Below, one piece after another: positions 36,980-45,745 of a stretch of DNA of 64,000 nt. The position numbers and the translations under genes are program-made. This DNA comes from Cytidiella melzeri (Eukaryota > Basidiomycota > Agaricomycetes > Polyporales > Irpicaceae): assembly GCA_022592445.1 (NCBI GenBank), contig JABYQR010000083.1:62001-126000 (forward strand), in the 5' to 3' direction. Positions within the stretch are counted from its first letter, which is position 1; every line of letters begins with the position of its first letter. The notes beneath the pieces are model-generated. The model searched no databases and had not been told where the DNA came from. It worked only from the letters and a program-made list of their open reading frames with translations.

Positions 36980-37311
36980 TATTGCAGGGTTACGAGAGAG
37001 CCGCTCTAAGATACGCGAAGCGAAGGTGAACTCAGTAAGCCTCGATGAAAAGAGGTACTAATGGATTGCACTGCTAACCTAAGATACGCGAAGCGAAGGT
37101 GAACTACAGTGTATTAGATAGTGTATGAAACATGTAACAAAACGAGTGAACGAACCTCAGTAAGCCTCGATGAAAAGAGGTACTGAGGAAAAAGAGAACT
37201 CGGTCGCACCGAATCGAAAACCGCGGGCGCTAGAACGTTTACACAACAGTCCGTAAAAGGAAGGTGAGTTCATGGCTGATGAACAGCAACGAAAAAGCTT
37301 TGATTCCAACA
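36980..37311 (-). repeat. 3' LTR of the copia element
   Basis: 332 bp. It contains two internal direct repeats: AAGATACGCGAAGCGAAGG at about 37013 and 37082, and AGTAAGCCTCGATGAAAAG at about 37036 and 37159. The second copy sits inside a hairpin (37155-37188) with stem CCTCAGTA/TACTGAGG. A purine-rich stretch GAGTGGGCG just inside this LTR (37312-37320, element sense) is the likely polypurine tract. Confidence 0.93.
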
Positions 37312-37333
37312 CGCCCACTCAGCGGGTATGAAC

Positions 37334-40300
37334 TTATAACTGCCCCATGCCATCCAGAAAACGGTTGTGCTTCTCGCGAGCGAGAGGCTTCGTCATGATG
37401 TCGGCGACCTGATCTCCAGTAGGAACATATTCAGGTAGAATAAGGGCGTCTTCGTATGCGTCGCGCGTGAAGTGATACCGGACCGCGATATGCTTTGTAC
37501 GTTCGTGATGTTCCGGATTCTTGATCAGGGCGATAGCGGACTGGTTGTCAATGAGGAGAGGGACAGCATAAGAAGGAGAGAGGTGTCCAATCTCGATAAG
37601 AAAAGCGCGAAGCCAAATGGCTTCCTTTGTGGCGTGCGAAGCTGCCATGTATTCGGCCTCAGTGCTCGAAAGAGCAGTGGAATGCTGTCGCTTCGATGAC
37701 CAGCTAATGGCGCCACCGGATAGAACAAACGTGTAACCAGTGATTGAGCGTCGATCGTTGGGGTCCGAGGCCCAGTCAGCGTCGACGTAGCCAATAAGGT
37801 CGGCCGAAATTGAATCGCGTGCGTCCGGAGGAGTTCCGCGATACGTGAGGCGGAGGTCTTTGCTACCTCGAAGGTAACGGTAGACCCGGGTAATTGCGAG
37901 TAGGTGTTCTCGACCTGGGGTTGCGGCGTGCTTGCTCAAGGCGCCCACTGAATAGGCAAGGTCGGGTCGAGTCCCAATCATTGCGTACATCAGCGAGCCG
38001 AGCATTGACTGATACTGCTTGACGTCGACCTCGGACTCGTTAGCGTGAAGCTTGATGAGTTTCGAGTTGGGGTCCATAGGAGTGGAGACCGGTCGACTGT
38101 CAGAGAGTCCGAAGCGGTCGAGGATAGTGGTGATGAACTGTCGTTGTGACAGCTCGAGAATGCGGCGTGGGCGGTCGCGTATGATCTCCATGTTGAGGAT
38201 CCATCGGGCCTCGCCTAAATCGGTCATCTCAAACTCGCAGTGGAAGCTTGCCTTGAAAAGGTTGATGACCTTGATGTCTTTGGAGACAATGAGCATGTCG
38301 TCGACGTAGACGGCGCAGATGACAGGTGTGCCACTCTCCATCTTGAAGAAAACAGCGTGGTCGTGATGCGATCGAGTGAAACCACGGTCGGTGAATTCCT
38401 TTGCAAGTCGCTGGTACCATTGGCGGCTGGACTGCTTCAGGCCGTAGAGGGACTTCTTCAGCTTCCAGACAGAGCTGTCATCGCCTTCGAACCCGGGGGG
38501 AGGTTTCATGTAGATCTCCTCGTTGAGATCACCATTGAGGAAAGCGGACTTGACGTCCATCTGGTGAATTTCGAGGTCCTCTTGAGCAGCGAGAGCGAGA
38601 ATGGTGCGAATTGATGTGAATTTGGAAACCGGTGCGAACGTATCGTTGTAGTCGACTCCTTCGACCTGCGTAAAGCCCTTTGCGACGAGACGCGCCTTGT
38701 GCTTGACAATTTCACCGTCTGGTCCACGCTTAATGGCAAAGACCCAGCGGCAGTCTACAAGGGTCCGGTCCTTAGGCCTCTCCACCTCGTCGTACAGCTT
38801 CGCCTTGAGGAAAGCTTCCATCTCTGCAACACACGCAAGCCTCCATTCGAGAGCATCTGGCCGTGCCATAGCTTGAGCGTAGGTGCGTGGTGGTTCGTCG
38901 AGTGAAGCCTTGAGAGCGTGCTGTTGCTCTGCTTCCTTCGCCTTTGCGACCGCTTCAATGGAGGCCTTGTCCCTGGAGTTCAAGTTGAACTTGGGATGGT
39001 CGTCCTGGGTAGGCAGTTGCTTAGTTCGAGTAGAACGCCGGAGTTCAGGAGCAGGTGCAGGAATGTGACGAGTGCGTGATAGAGTGGCAGGTCCGGGAGC
39101 AGGAGCGGCACCTGGTACAACGTCCTCAACAGGAGGTTCTGGGTGAGGAGAGGGTGCACGCGAGATGGCCTGTTCAGCATCGGATTCAACATCTTGTACG
39201 TCCGTCGACGTGTTTGACATGTCCTCCTTGGGTGTAGAGTCTCTGCTGCGATTCAGAGGGGCTGAAGACGGTGAAACGTCGAGGGTATCGTCGATGTCGA
39301 TGATGACGCGGTCTGGGTCTAGCATGGAGCCTTCGTCAAAGATGACGTCGCGTGACTCGTAAATGCGACCAGAGGGGCGGTGAAGAACACAGTAGGCCTT
39401 GCGATGTTCAGCATATCCAAGGTGCACGCACTCGAGTGACTTAGCATCGAGCTTCTTGCGCTTCTCCTCAGGAATGTGAACATAGGCTTTGCAGCCGAAG
39501 ATGCGTAGATGGGCGACTGACGGTTTGTTGCCAGTGGACGCCTCATATGGTGTCTTGCCATCAAGGGCGCGAGTCGGAGTACGTTGGAGGATGTGCGTGG
39601 CGTAGAGAACTGCGTGGCCCCAGTACGTCTTCGGAAGTCCAGCGTCCTTGAGCATAGTCCGTGCCATCTCCATGATCGTGCGGTTCATGCGCTCTGCGAC
39701 ACCATTTTCCTGCGGCGTGTAGGGGTTTGTCTTCTCGTGGTGAATCCCCTTGCTGCGGAGAAACGCCTCGAACTCGTCAGAGCAAAACTCGCCACCTCCG
39801 TCGCTACGGAAGTAGTTGCCTCGTTCACCAGTGAGGGCCTCAGCGCGAGCATAGTAGTCCTTCGTGTGACTGAGAGTCTCGCTTTTGTGCTTGAGAAGGT
39901 TGGTGACTGGGAGGTGAGAGGCTTCATCAACGTGGAGAGCGAAATAGCGGTGACCTTGAGGTGTTTGGGTGTCCATTGGTCCGCAAACGTCAGCGTACAC
40001 GCGGTTGAGGACGCGCGAGCTCTCGGTGTTGGATACCTTTGGAATGGGAAGACGAGTCTGCTTGCCCTCGAGGCAAGGGACGCAGATAGTCTTGGGGCGA
40101 GTCTGCTCACCGGTGATGTCCATCCCTTCGACCATGCCCTGTCGAACCATCTTTAAGACGGAGTCGACGTTGATGTGACCGAGTCGGCGGTGCCAAGTCG
40201 TGACGTCAGCCTTAGCGACGGGCTTGACGTTGGCCTTGAGCGCGGTGAGAGGGAGTGGAGAGTCGGCGGAGTACGCGCCCACTGAAGCGACGTAAGCGCG

Positions 40301-41611
40301 AAGGACTGGGAATGGCGTCGAGTTCAAGACATAGAGGCCTTGGGTGCGAGAGGCGCAGCCTGCCAGTTGGCCATCGGCGCGAAGGATATCGCAAGAGTCG
40401 TCCTTGAAGGCGATGTGGAAGCCTTTCTTGGTAAGGTGCGAGACGGAAAGAAGGTTCCCGTTGAGTTCTGGTACGTGGTAGACGTCAGAGAAGAGCGACT
40501 TCTTCGTCTGGTTCGCGCCAACGTGGAGGTTGATGGCTACGCGTCCAATGCCGACAGCTTTGATAGCGCGGTCGTCGCCTAGAAGGACCTGGAGAGGCGA
40601 AGCGAGAGGTTGGTACGTGAGGAACCAGTGGCGTTGCGAACTCATGTGCACAGAGGCACCGGAGTCGATGATCCACTTCGAAGGGAGGTCGGCACGGCCG
40701 GCGTGACCGTTCGCCATGAACAGCTGGAACGTTTCGGAGTCCTCGCTGTGGTCCACGACGGCGACCTTTGCGTGCTCGCCCTCCTTCGACTTGTCCTTGT
40801 CCTTCCCTGCCTTGTCCTTCGAGGCCTTCTCCTCCTTATCCTTCTTCATTTTCCTGCACTCCTCCGTCGGGTGGCCCTTCTTCTTACAGTAAAGGCACCG
40901 GACGTCTGACTTCTTGCTCTGCTGGCCGGACTTGGCCTTCCCGGTCTTGGCGAGAAGAGCGATCTGAGCCGGATCGCGACGCGACTTCTCCTCCATGAGA
41001 ATGGCGTTGATAACCGCGTCGGTCGATGGCTTGTCAGTCGAGGCCATGAGTATGGTCGAGAGGACGGAGTACGAGGGAGGAAGGGACATGATCATCGCCG
41101 AAGCAATGATCGCGTCGTCGAGAGGTTGACCGAGAGACGTGAGAATGAAGCCTTTCTGGCGCATCGCGTTGAGTTGAGGTTCGAGGGGCGTCTCGTCGGA
41201 GAGCGTGCCGCGGAAAAGGTCGGTGAGAAGCAGAACGATAGTCTGCTTACCTTTGCCCTCGTATCGCGTGTTGAGCTTCTCCCAAGCATCCTTCGCCAAC
41301 GTAGTGTAGAGAACGCCATTCAGAGGCTCATCTCCGAGGGTGAGCGTGATTTGCGCGAGCGCCTCCTGGTTCGAGCGCATAAATTCTGCGTGCTCGTCCG
41401 GTTTAGTCGATCCAGGGTCCTTTTGCGTGCCATCGACAATCCCCATCAGTCCGCGCAGCTCGAGAACGGTTTTGATACGGTACTTCCACGTCTGGAAGTT
41501 CGAACCATTGTCTTCCAACTTCCCAATGTCGAGAAGTCGATTGGAAGCGGCCACTTGGCGGGATGATGAGGTGGGTGTAGGTGTAGCCGGAGGGTCAGGA
41601 GTGGTCGACAT
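37334..41611 (-). CDS. copia Gag-Pol polyprotein, 1425 aa, uninterrupted
   Basis: One frame without frameshift. Order: Gag of the UBN2/copia type (NFQTWKYRIKTVLELRG), a zinc knuckle CLYCKKKGHPTEEC (CX2CX4HX4C) near residue 240, and an aspartic protease active site WIIDSGASVHM. The integrase has a HHCC finger (HRRLGHIN...CVPCLEGK) and DDE residues in YADVCGP, RSDGGGEF and ENGVAERMNRT. The reverse transcriptase carries YVDDMLIV. The RNase H domain includes SSTEAEYMA and LLIDNQSAIALI. Integrase before reverse transcriptase is the copia (not gypsy) order. All catalytic residues are present, consistent with an active copy. The lack of a gag-pol frameshift means Gag excess must arise another way, such as splicing or proteolysis. 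Antisense frames of up to 190 codons here are shadows. Confidence 0.96.
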   Translation of the reverse strand: MSTTPDPPATPTPTSSSRQVAASNRLLDIGKLEDNGSNFQTWKYRIKTVLELRGLMGIVDGTQKDPGSTKPDEHAEFMRSNQEALAQITLTLGDEPLNGVLYTTLAKDAWEKLNTRYEGKGKQTIVLLLTDLFRGTLSDETPLEPQLNAMRQKGFILTSLGQPLDDAIIASAMIMSLPPSYSVLSTILMASTDKPSTDAVINAILMEEKSRRDPAQIALLAKTGKAKSGQQSKKSDVRCLYCKKKGHPTEECRKMKKDKEEKASKDKAGKDKDKSKEGEHAKVAVVDHSEDSETFQLFMANGHAGRADLPSKWIIDSGASVHMSSQRHWFLTYQPLASPLQVLLGDDRAIKAVGIGRVAINLHVGANQTKKSLFSDVYHVPELNGNLLSVSHLTKKGFHIAFKDDSCDILRADGQLAGCASRTQGLYVLNSTPFPVLRAYVASVGAYSADSPLPLTALKANVKPVAKADVTTWHRRLGHINVDSVLKMVRQGMVEGMDITGEQTRPKTICVPCLEGKQTRLPIPKVSNTESSRVLNRVYADVCGPMDTQTPQGHRYFALHVDEASHLPVTNLLKHKSETLSHTKDYYARAEALTGERGNYFRSDGGGEFCSDEFEAFLRSKGIHHEKTNPYTPQENGVAERMNRTIMEMARTMLKDAGLPKTYWGHAVLYATHILQRTPTRALDGKTPYEASTGNKPSVAHLRIFGCKAYVHIPEEKRKKLDAKSLECVHLGYAEHRKAYCVLHRPSGRIYESRDVIFDEGSMLDPDRVIIDIDDTLDVSPSSAPLNRSRDSTPKEDMSNTSTDVQDVESDAEQAISRAPSPHPEPPVEDVVPGAAPAPGPATLSRTRHIPAPAPELRRSTRTKQLPTQDDHPKFNLNSRDKASIEAVAKAKEAEQQHALKASLDEPPRTYAQAMARPDALEWRLACVAEMEAFLKAKLYDEVERPKDRTLVDCRWVFAIKRGPDGEIVKHKARLVAKGFTQVEGVDYNDTFAPVSKFTSIRTILALAAQEDLEIHQMDVKSAFLNGDLNEEIYMKPPPGFEGDDSSVWKLKKSLYGLKQSSRQWYQRLAKEFTDRGFTRSHHDHAVFFKMESGTPVICAVYVDDMLIVSKDIKVINLFKASFHCEFEMTDLGEARWILNMEIIRDRPRRILELSQRQFITTILDRFGLSDSRPVSTPMDPNSKLIKLHANESEVDVKQYQSMLGSLMYAMIGTRPDLAYSVGALSKHAATPGREHLLAITRVYRYLRGSKDLRLTYRGTPPDARDSISADLIGYVDADWASDPNDRRSITGYTFVLSGGAISWSSKRQHSTALSSTEAEYMAASHATKEAIWLRAFLIEIGHLSPSYAVPLLIDNQSAIALIKNPEHHERTKHIAVRYHFTRDAYEDALILPEYVPTGDQVADIMTKPLAREKHNRFLDGMGQL

Positions 41612-41673
41612 ATTGGATTAAGTGAGTGTTAAGCTTGTGTTTAAAAATGAGCGGGGTTGATTATAAGCTTCCG

Positions 41674-41685
41674 GGGCTCATAACC
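41674..41685 (-). other. primer-binding site matching the anticodon arm of initiator tRNA-Met
   Basis: Plus-strand GGGCTCATAACC abuts the 5' LTR. This is the anticodon stem-loop sequence of eukaryotic initiator tRNA-Met (anticodon CAT), so the minus-strand transcript pairs with an internal tRNA segment rather than its 3' end, as known for Drosophila copia and yeast Ty5. Confidence 0.75.
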
Positions 41686-42017
41686 TATTGCAGGGTTACG
41701 AGAGAGCCGCTCTAAGATACGCGAAGCGAAGGTGAACTCAGTAAGCCTCGATGAAAAGAGGTACTAATGGATTGCACTGCTAACCTAAGATACGCGAAGC
41801 GAAGGTGAACTACAGTGTATTAGATAGTGTATGAAACATGTAACAAAACGAGTGAACGAACCTCAGTAAGCCTCGATGAAAAGAGGTACTGAGGAAAAAG
41901 AGAACTCGGTCGCACCGAATCGAAAACCGCGGGCGCTAGAACGTTTACACAACAGTCCGTAAAAGGAAGGTGAGTTCATGGCTGATGAACAGCAACGAAA
42001 AAGCTTTGATTCCAACA
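41686..42017 (-). repeat. 5' LTR of the copia element
   Basis: 332 bp, identical by eye to 36980-37311. In element sense it drives transcription toward lower coordinates and is followed by the primer-binding site. Confidence 0.93.
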
Positions 42018-42022
42018 CCTTC
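42018..42022. repeat. target-site duplication, right copy (CCTTC)
   Basis: Second copy of the 5-bp duplication, following the 5' LTR. It marks the original intron 7 acceptor position (CTTTGAAG). Confidence 0.85.
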
Positions 42023-42830
42023 AAAGTGTCATGCCAATTGAGATGATTGCCTGCAGTGAGAGATTATGTCGTTCCACTCACATCAGGGTCTCTCCTAGGT
42101 TTCCAGGTATCTGGACGCCACGTCAATAGTAAACGTACTGTCTACTCGCGCGTACTTGCCTAAGTGACTGTCAAAGTGTATCACACTTGAAAGTGGATCT
42201 CGTCATCAGCTCTAGTATTGGAGTACCCCATTACTTACCTTACTGGACCGTAAACGGCAGCCACCCCGCGCAACAGTGGAAGAGTAATGGTGTGATCACC
42301 TCCCTTTGCAGATGAGAGGTGTGACTCAAAGAGTGAACTCTGTTATCATTGTGGCACGTACTAGCGTCAGCACCCTGGGATGAAACTTGCCGTCTCTTGC
42401 TAGACTGACTTCATCCGGCACACGGAGACTGGTGCGGTTTAGAAGGTTCGCATTGGCGAGTTCCAATTGACGCAACGCGACCTTATTATCCACAAACACC
42501 ATCATCAGGGAAAATTACAATGTCTCCGGGTGTCCATGGACGCTCAGGAGACATTGGAGCATCGGGGCGTTCCCCCTGATACGGAGCGCTCTGGAGCACG
42601 CACACTGAGGTTTGGGGCGCTCTGGAGCATGACGAAGCACATGGTGAACACTTCGAGGTGCTCCGTAATGACAGTAGCACACCTTTATTTTCACGGATTA
42701 GAGGGAGCAGCCGACCAGTAGCCCTCAGGAGCCCTTGGACATGGGATGTGAAATATCAAATTATTGAATGTACTAGGATAACACGTCCAACAATTTTATG
42801 TACTCCTTTGCTCAATCATCTATCCTTCCA

Positions 42831-43440
42831 CTATTCGTCGCTCTCGCCGTCTGTTCCCTGTTGAGCTCGCGCAGCCAGGTCCCGCTGCGCTCGCAGGTGT
42901 GCTTCCAACGGATTCTTCAATGGCAGGTTGGTCAATGGTTCGTTGGAGTTGACAACAAAACACTCACTCTTGATGGCAAATCTGCGTGAAGAAATTCAAG
43001 GTTAAATTGGGCAAGCTAATCCATCGCAATTTTGATCACTTACCCGGTGGCAAAATATTGAGGGTCAGGAATGATGGACCGAATGATTTCCACCTGCGGT
43101 GCTGGAGTCACACACTAGCGGACACAAAACAATGTTCAGAAATGTGAATGTTGATACGCGAAAATGAGGCACGACGAGACTGACCTGTGACAGGGCGTAA
43201 AAGACGTACGCCACAACTGCACGACATGACTAAAATGAGATACCATCGTCTTGGACTAAGAAACGGCCAGACATACTGAAGGTTGGGACAGTGTGCGAGA
43301 ACTTGAGCAGAAGCATCGAAATCAGGAATGTGACACCAGACAGGAAGACTACGGAATATTGTCAGAGCAATCCTGATTGGTTACATTGTATTTGCAAAGG
43401 AGATGGATGTCGAGGAAGAATACTGCGACGGCGCAAATTA
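42831..43440 (-). pseudogene. gene fragment carried inside the TIR element (membrane-protein-like 3' exons)
   Basis: The last exon, 42981-42831, reads FAIKSECFVVNSNEPL then NPLEAHLRAQRDLAARAQQG and ends in TAG. A consensus GTAAGT...CACGCAG intron joins it to 43114-43044 (CVTPAPQVEIIRSIIPDPQY). Further up are short hydrophobic pieces (VVAYVFYALSQ, VTFLISMLLLKFS, ICAVAVFFLDIHLL), each next to possible splice sites. This looks like the 3' half of an unrelated spliced host gene coding a multi-pass membrane protein, captured as DNA with its introns. The 5' exons are not found; a pyrimidine-rich stretch and tandem repeats lie upstream instead. I do not recognise the family. Confidence 0.45.
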
Positions 43441-43647
43441 GCGGAGGAGGAGGTGGTTGTGGTGGACAAGGAGGCGAGAGAGGGGGGGAGACGACACAGC
43501 GAAGACAAGAGAGGTATCGGGAGAGAGGCGAGAGAGGTATGGATGGACTGGAGGGACTGGTGATCAGACAAGAGAGACGAATATGATATCACTGACCATG
43601 ACCTGAGGCAACTACAATCCTCCACGCCCAACTCTCCGTGCACACGA

Positions 43648-43970
43648 ACGTCCGAAAGAGAACAAAGCGCGCGAAACGACTATCGCGCACCGCTCTCGAA
43701 TGCCGGTCTAGCATTCGCGAACCTACGCCATGTAGCGTGGTGTATGGTGAAACCGGAGGCACTGGGGTACACAGACGTCGGAAAGGGTACACGGTGCGCG
43801 AACGACTATCACGCCCCGCTCTCGAATGCCAGTCTAGCATTCGCGAACCCACGCCATGTAGCGTGGTGTATGGTGAAACCGGGGGGGTATGGTGGCGAGC
43901 AGAGAAGGAGGCGAGAGGGTGTATGGTGAAACCGGGGGGTATGGTGGCGAGCAGAGAAGGAGGCGAGAGA
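43648..43970. repeat. tandem duplications within the TIR element
   Basis: A 127-bp unit at 43648-43774 is repeated imperfectly from 43775; the best-kept core is TCTAGCATTCGCGAACC followed by the ACGCCATGTAGCGTGGTG stretch. The end of the second unit starts a further pair of about 53-bp repeats (43866-43918 and 43919-43970) with GTATGGTGAAACCGGGG and GGCGAGCAGAGAAGGAGG. Confidence 0.8.
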
Positions 43971-45040
43971 GCAAAACGCGGGAGTTGTTGACAGTCCATC
44001 AGGCAGCGTCAGTTGTCACGTGAAGAATGTTCGAAAGGCACGAGTTACCATAATGGGATGAAAAACTGCAGCCACTAGCGGCGATCGTAATAGTAATACT
44101 ATTAGTTTGTAATATATAGGGTTGTGGTTGTGGTAGTGGATGTCGTGGTTGTTGTGGTTGGAGGTAGAGGGCGCAAAAGCGACGCGCGTCGGTAATCTGG
44201 TCTACAACGCCGGGCGCCCATATCTGAGAGACGAGATGCCGCGGCCTGCCGAGAGTGACCTGTGAGCGCGCTACATCATACCGCCTATTGGTGTCTACGG
44301 AGAGGGCGGTTTTGCGTGCCAGTCTCCGGAGCCAAACTGCATTGTGGACGTGCTCCTGGGAGCTCCAGAGCACGCTGATCCAGGCACCAGCGGCTACCAC
44401 GGCCTCGGGAGAAGTTTGTCAAGGTGCCCATCTCCGGAGCCAAACGGTGTTTCCTGATGATTGCTGAGTGAACGATTGTTCAGTGATGCTGACGAGTTAA
44501 CATCAGCAGGAACGCACGTACGAACGTCCCCACAGTCGACTACCCGCAAATGGTCGCTGATACGAAGTTTCATAGGAACATTAATAGCTTCAAGATGAAG
44601 ACGACGTGATCCTTGGCGTATGCCGTTTGGGCCGAAACGCGTTCTGGCTTTTTTCAAGAGAAGGTCTGGCGCGTTTGGAACGTTGCTCACCCGGGACGAT
44701 AGCTAGTTGCGGTGTCGAACGGAGCCCCTGTGTATTTCGGCGTTTCAGTCTGGACTGGCCATATCGCAAGTTGAGTAGGTCGGAGCTCACCAAGAACAGC
44801 TACATCATACTCAGTATCAGCATCGCTACCAAAGCATCGCAGCGGTGATGCTCTGGCAAAAGTCGTAATTCCGTTCCAGTCCTCCTTTGCCCACACCTCC
44901 GAGCTCAACAGTTCCTTTGAGAACAGCTGGGTGAAGTCGACAGGCGAAGGATAAGCGACGGCAGCGGGATACTGTGCCACTTCTGCGGATGTGAGTCCCG
45001 CACAGAGATTAAATATGGCGAAGATCTTCCACCCAACCAT

Positions 45041-45745
45041 GCTCTGGAATGGGCAATGTGAGTGTGGTGGCAGTCAAGTACTGTACTACCGCACTGGCAT
45101 GGGCCCAGTATTTGAGAGACCAGCTTATCTGGCAGCGCAAGATAAGAGCAGCACGCGTGAGAGATGAAGTGCATTTGAGGTATGCCTCTCAACAAGCCAC
45201 GGAAAGTGCGCTGTGAATGTCGGCAACGACGAACTTGTTAGCAGCAAAATCTGTAAGCACCGCGGCCGTCCAACTTGAACATCCCTCAGCTGCAGTCGGA
45301 CGTCCGGAGATCAGACATTCCGCCGAATTAGGCAAGTCAATAGGTTCGTCCCTTGAGGGGCACAATACTTACTACACACATACAGTGCAGTCTTGATCAA
45401 AACTATAGTAGCATCAAAATAGAATTGCATGATCGTGTCAGTGAATAATTATAGAAGAACACTGAATCTTATGCAGCGGATAGAAAAGCCTCCTCTCTTA
45501 GCCTTGTCACAGCACGATTGATCTCGACTACATCCTTCAAGTCCTCTGAGCGAGGTTCAGAGTCGAGTTTGAACGGACATGCGCAACCTCCGTGGGATCC
45601 ATTGTTGTCATTGTGTCAATTGGCGCGGACAGTGCGCATCAAAAAGGTACAACACATGTTTGGGCTCAAGATTGAACTACACTTGACATTGCAATACGAC
45701 AAGCGGAATCAGGAGACTCCGAACAGCCTGTAGTCTTCACTAACG
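45041..45745. other. promoter region of the agmatinase-family gene
   Basis: 705 bp between the agmatinase ATG (45040, reading left) and the 3' end of the P450 gene. No gene-like frame is seen. No TATA box is obvious. Confidence 0.45.

Larger units (their letters stand above)
36980..42017 (-). mobile_element. intact Ty1/copia LTR retrotransposon (5,038 bp)
   Basis: Two 332-bp direct repeats flank one 1425-codon Gag-Pol frame on the minus strand. In element sense the LTRs begin TGTTGGAATC and end CTGCAATA. The 5-bp target duplication CCTTC (GAAGG on the minus strand) sits at 36975-36979 and 42018-42022. I see no difference between the two LTRs by eye, no stop in the polyprotein, and a primer-binding site directly next to the 5' LTR, so it looks young and potentially autonomous. 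It lies in intron 7 of the agmatinase-family gene in the same orientation as that gene. Confidence 0.95.
42503..44459. mobile_element. non-autonomous terminal-inverted-repeat element (1,957 bp) in agmatinase exon 4
   Basis: Ends are inverted: CATCAGGGAAA at 42503 and the reverse complement CATCAGGAAAC at 44459. Further inward both ends share CTCCGG at the same distance. Flanks are AT at 42501-42502 and 44460-44461, a possible 2-bp target duplication. Removing the element plus one AT restores an in-frame agmatinase exon with the expected ValProMet-Val-Phe-Val-Asp-Asn reading. Subterminal repeats occur at both ends: GCGCTCTGGAGCA twice near 42586 and 42615, and TTTGGCTCCGGAGA twice (minus strand) near 44445 and 44335, as seen for transposase-binding sites of DNA transposons. 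No transposase is present. The superfamily is not assigned; the short target duplication argues against hAT (8 bp). Confidence 0.65.
36058..45040 (-). pseudogene. agmatinase/ureohydrolase-family gene (secreted type) split by two mobile elements
   Basis: Start ATG 45040 gives MVGWKIFAIFNLCAGLTSAE, a signal peptide. Exons 1-3 (45040-44791, 44727-44691, 44643-44522) read VAVLGAPFDTATSYRPG, RFGPNGIRQGSRRL and RVVDCGDV. Exon 4 begins at 44463 but is cut after its CA dinucleotide (plus the 2-bp target) by a 1957-bp element, then resumes at 42502 (MVFVDNKVALRQLE...). Exons 5-7 give GGDHTITLPLLRG, VIHFDSHLD (split by a GC-AG intron) and TWKPRRDPD. Intron 7 contains the copia element. Exons from 36975 onward read VTHGSYFWYAHKEGLL, SLDIDVLDPGMAPATGTPEI and ADIVEVAP, ending TPLVA at TGA 36058. 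All manganese ligands (GGDH, DSHLD, DIDVLD) are present and every phase fits once the inserts are ignored, so disruption is recent. The substrate (agmatine or another guanidino compound) is not certain. As it stands exon 4 cannot be joined by a normal acceptor. Confidence 0.82.

Noticed and set aside
39584..41566. Plus-strand frames of 146 and 190 codons inside the copia element
   Set aside because: They are the antisense of the Gag-Pol frame; their length is explained by its codon bias.
43100..44000. Plus-strand Gly/Arg/Glu-rich frames within the TIR element
   Set aside because: Low-complexity translation of purine-rich tandem repeats; the opposite strand carries the spliced fragment with protein-like sequence.
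42503..44459. Helitron origin of the insert in agmatinase exon 4
   Set aside because: Insertion near an A/T pair fits superficially, but the ends are inverted repeats and lack the TC...CTRR termini and 3' hairpin of Helitrons.
36058..45040. Two or three separate genes (N-terminal and C-terminal ureohydrolase halves)
   Set aside because: Each half lacks essential metal ligands, and exon phases match only when the two insertions are removed.
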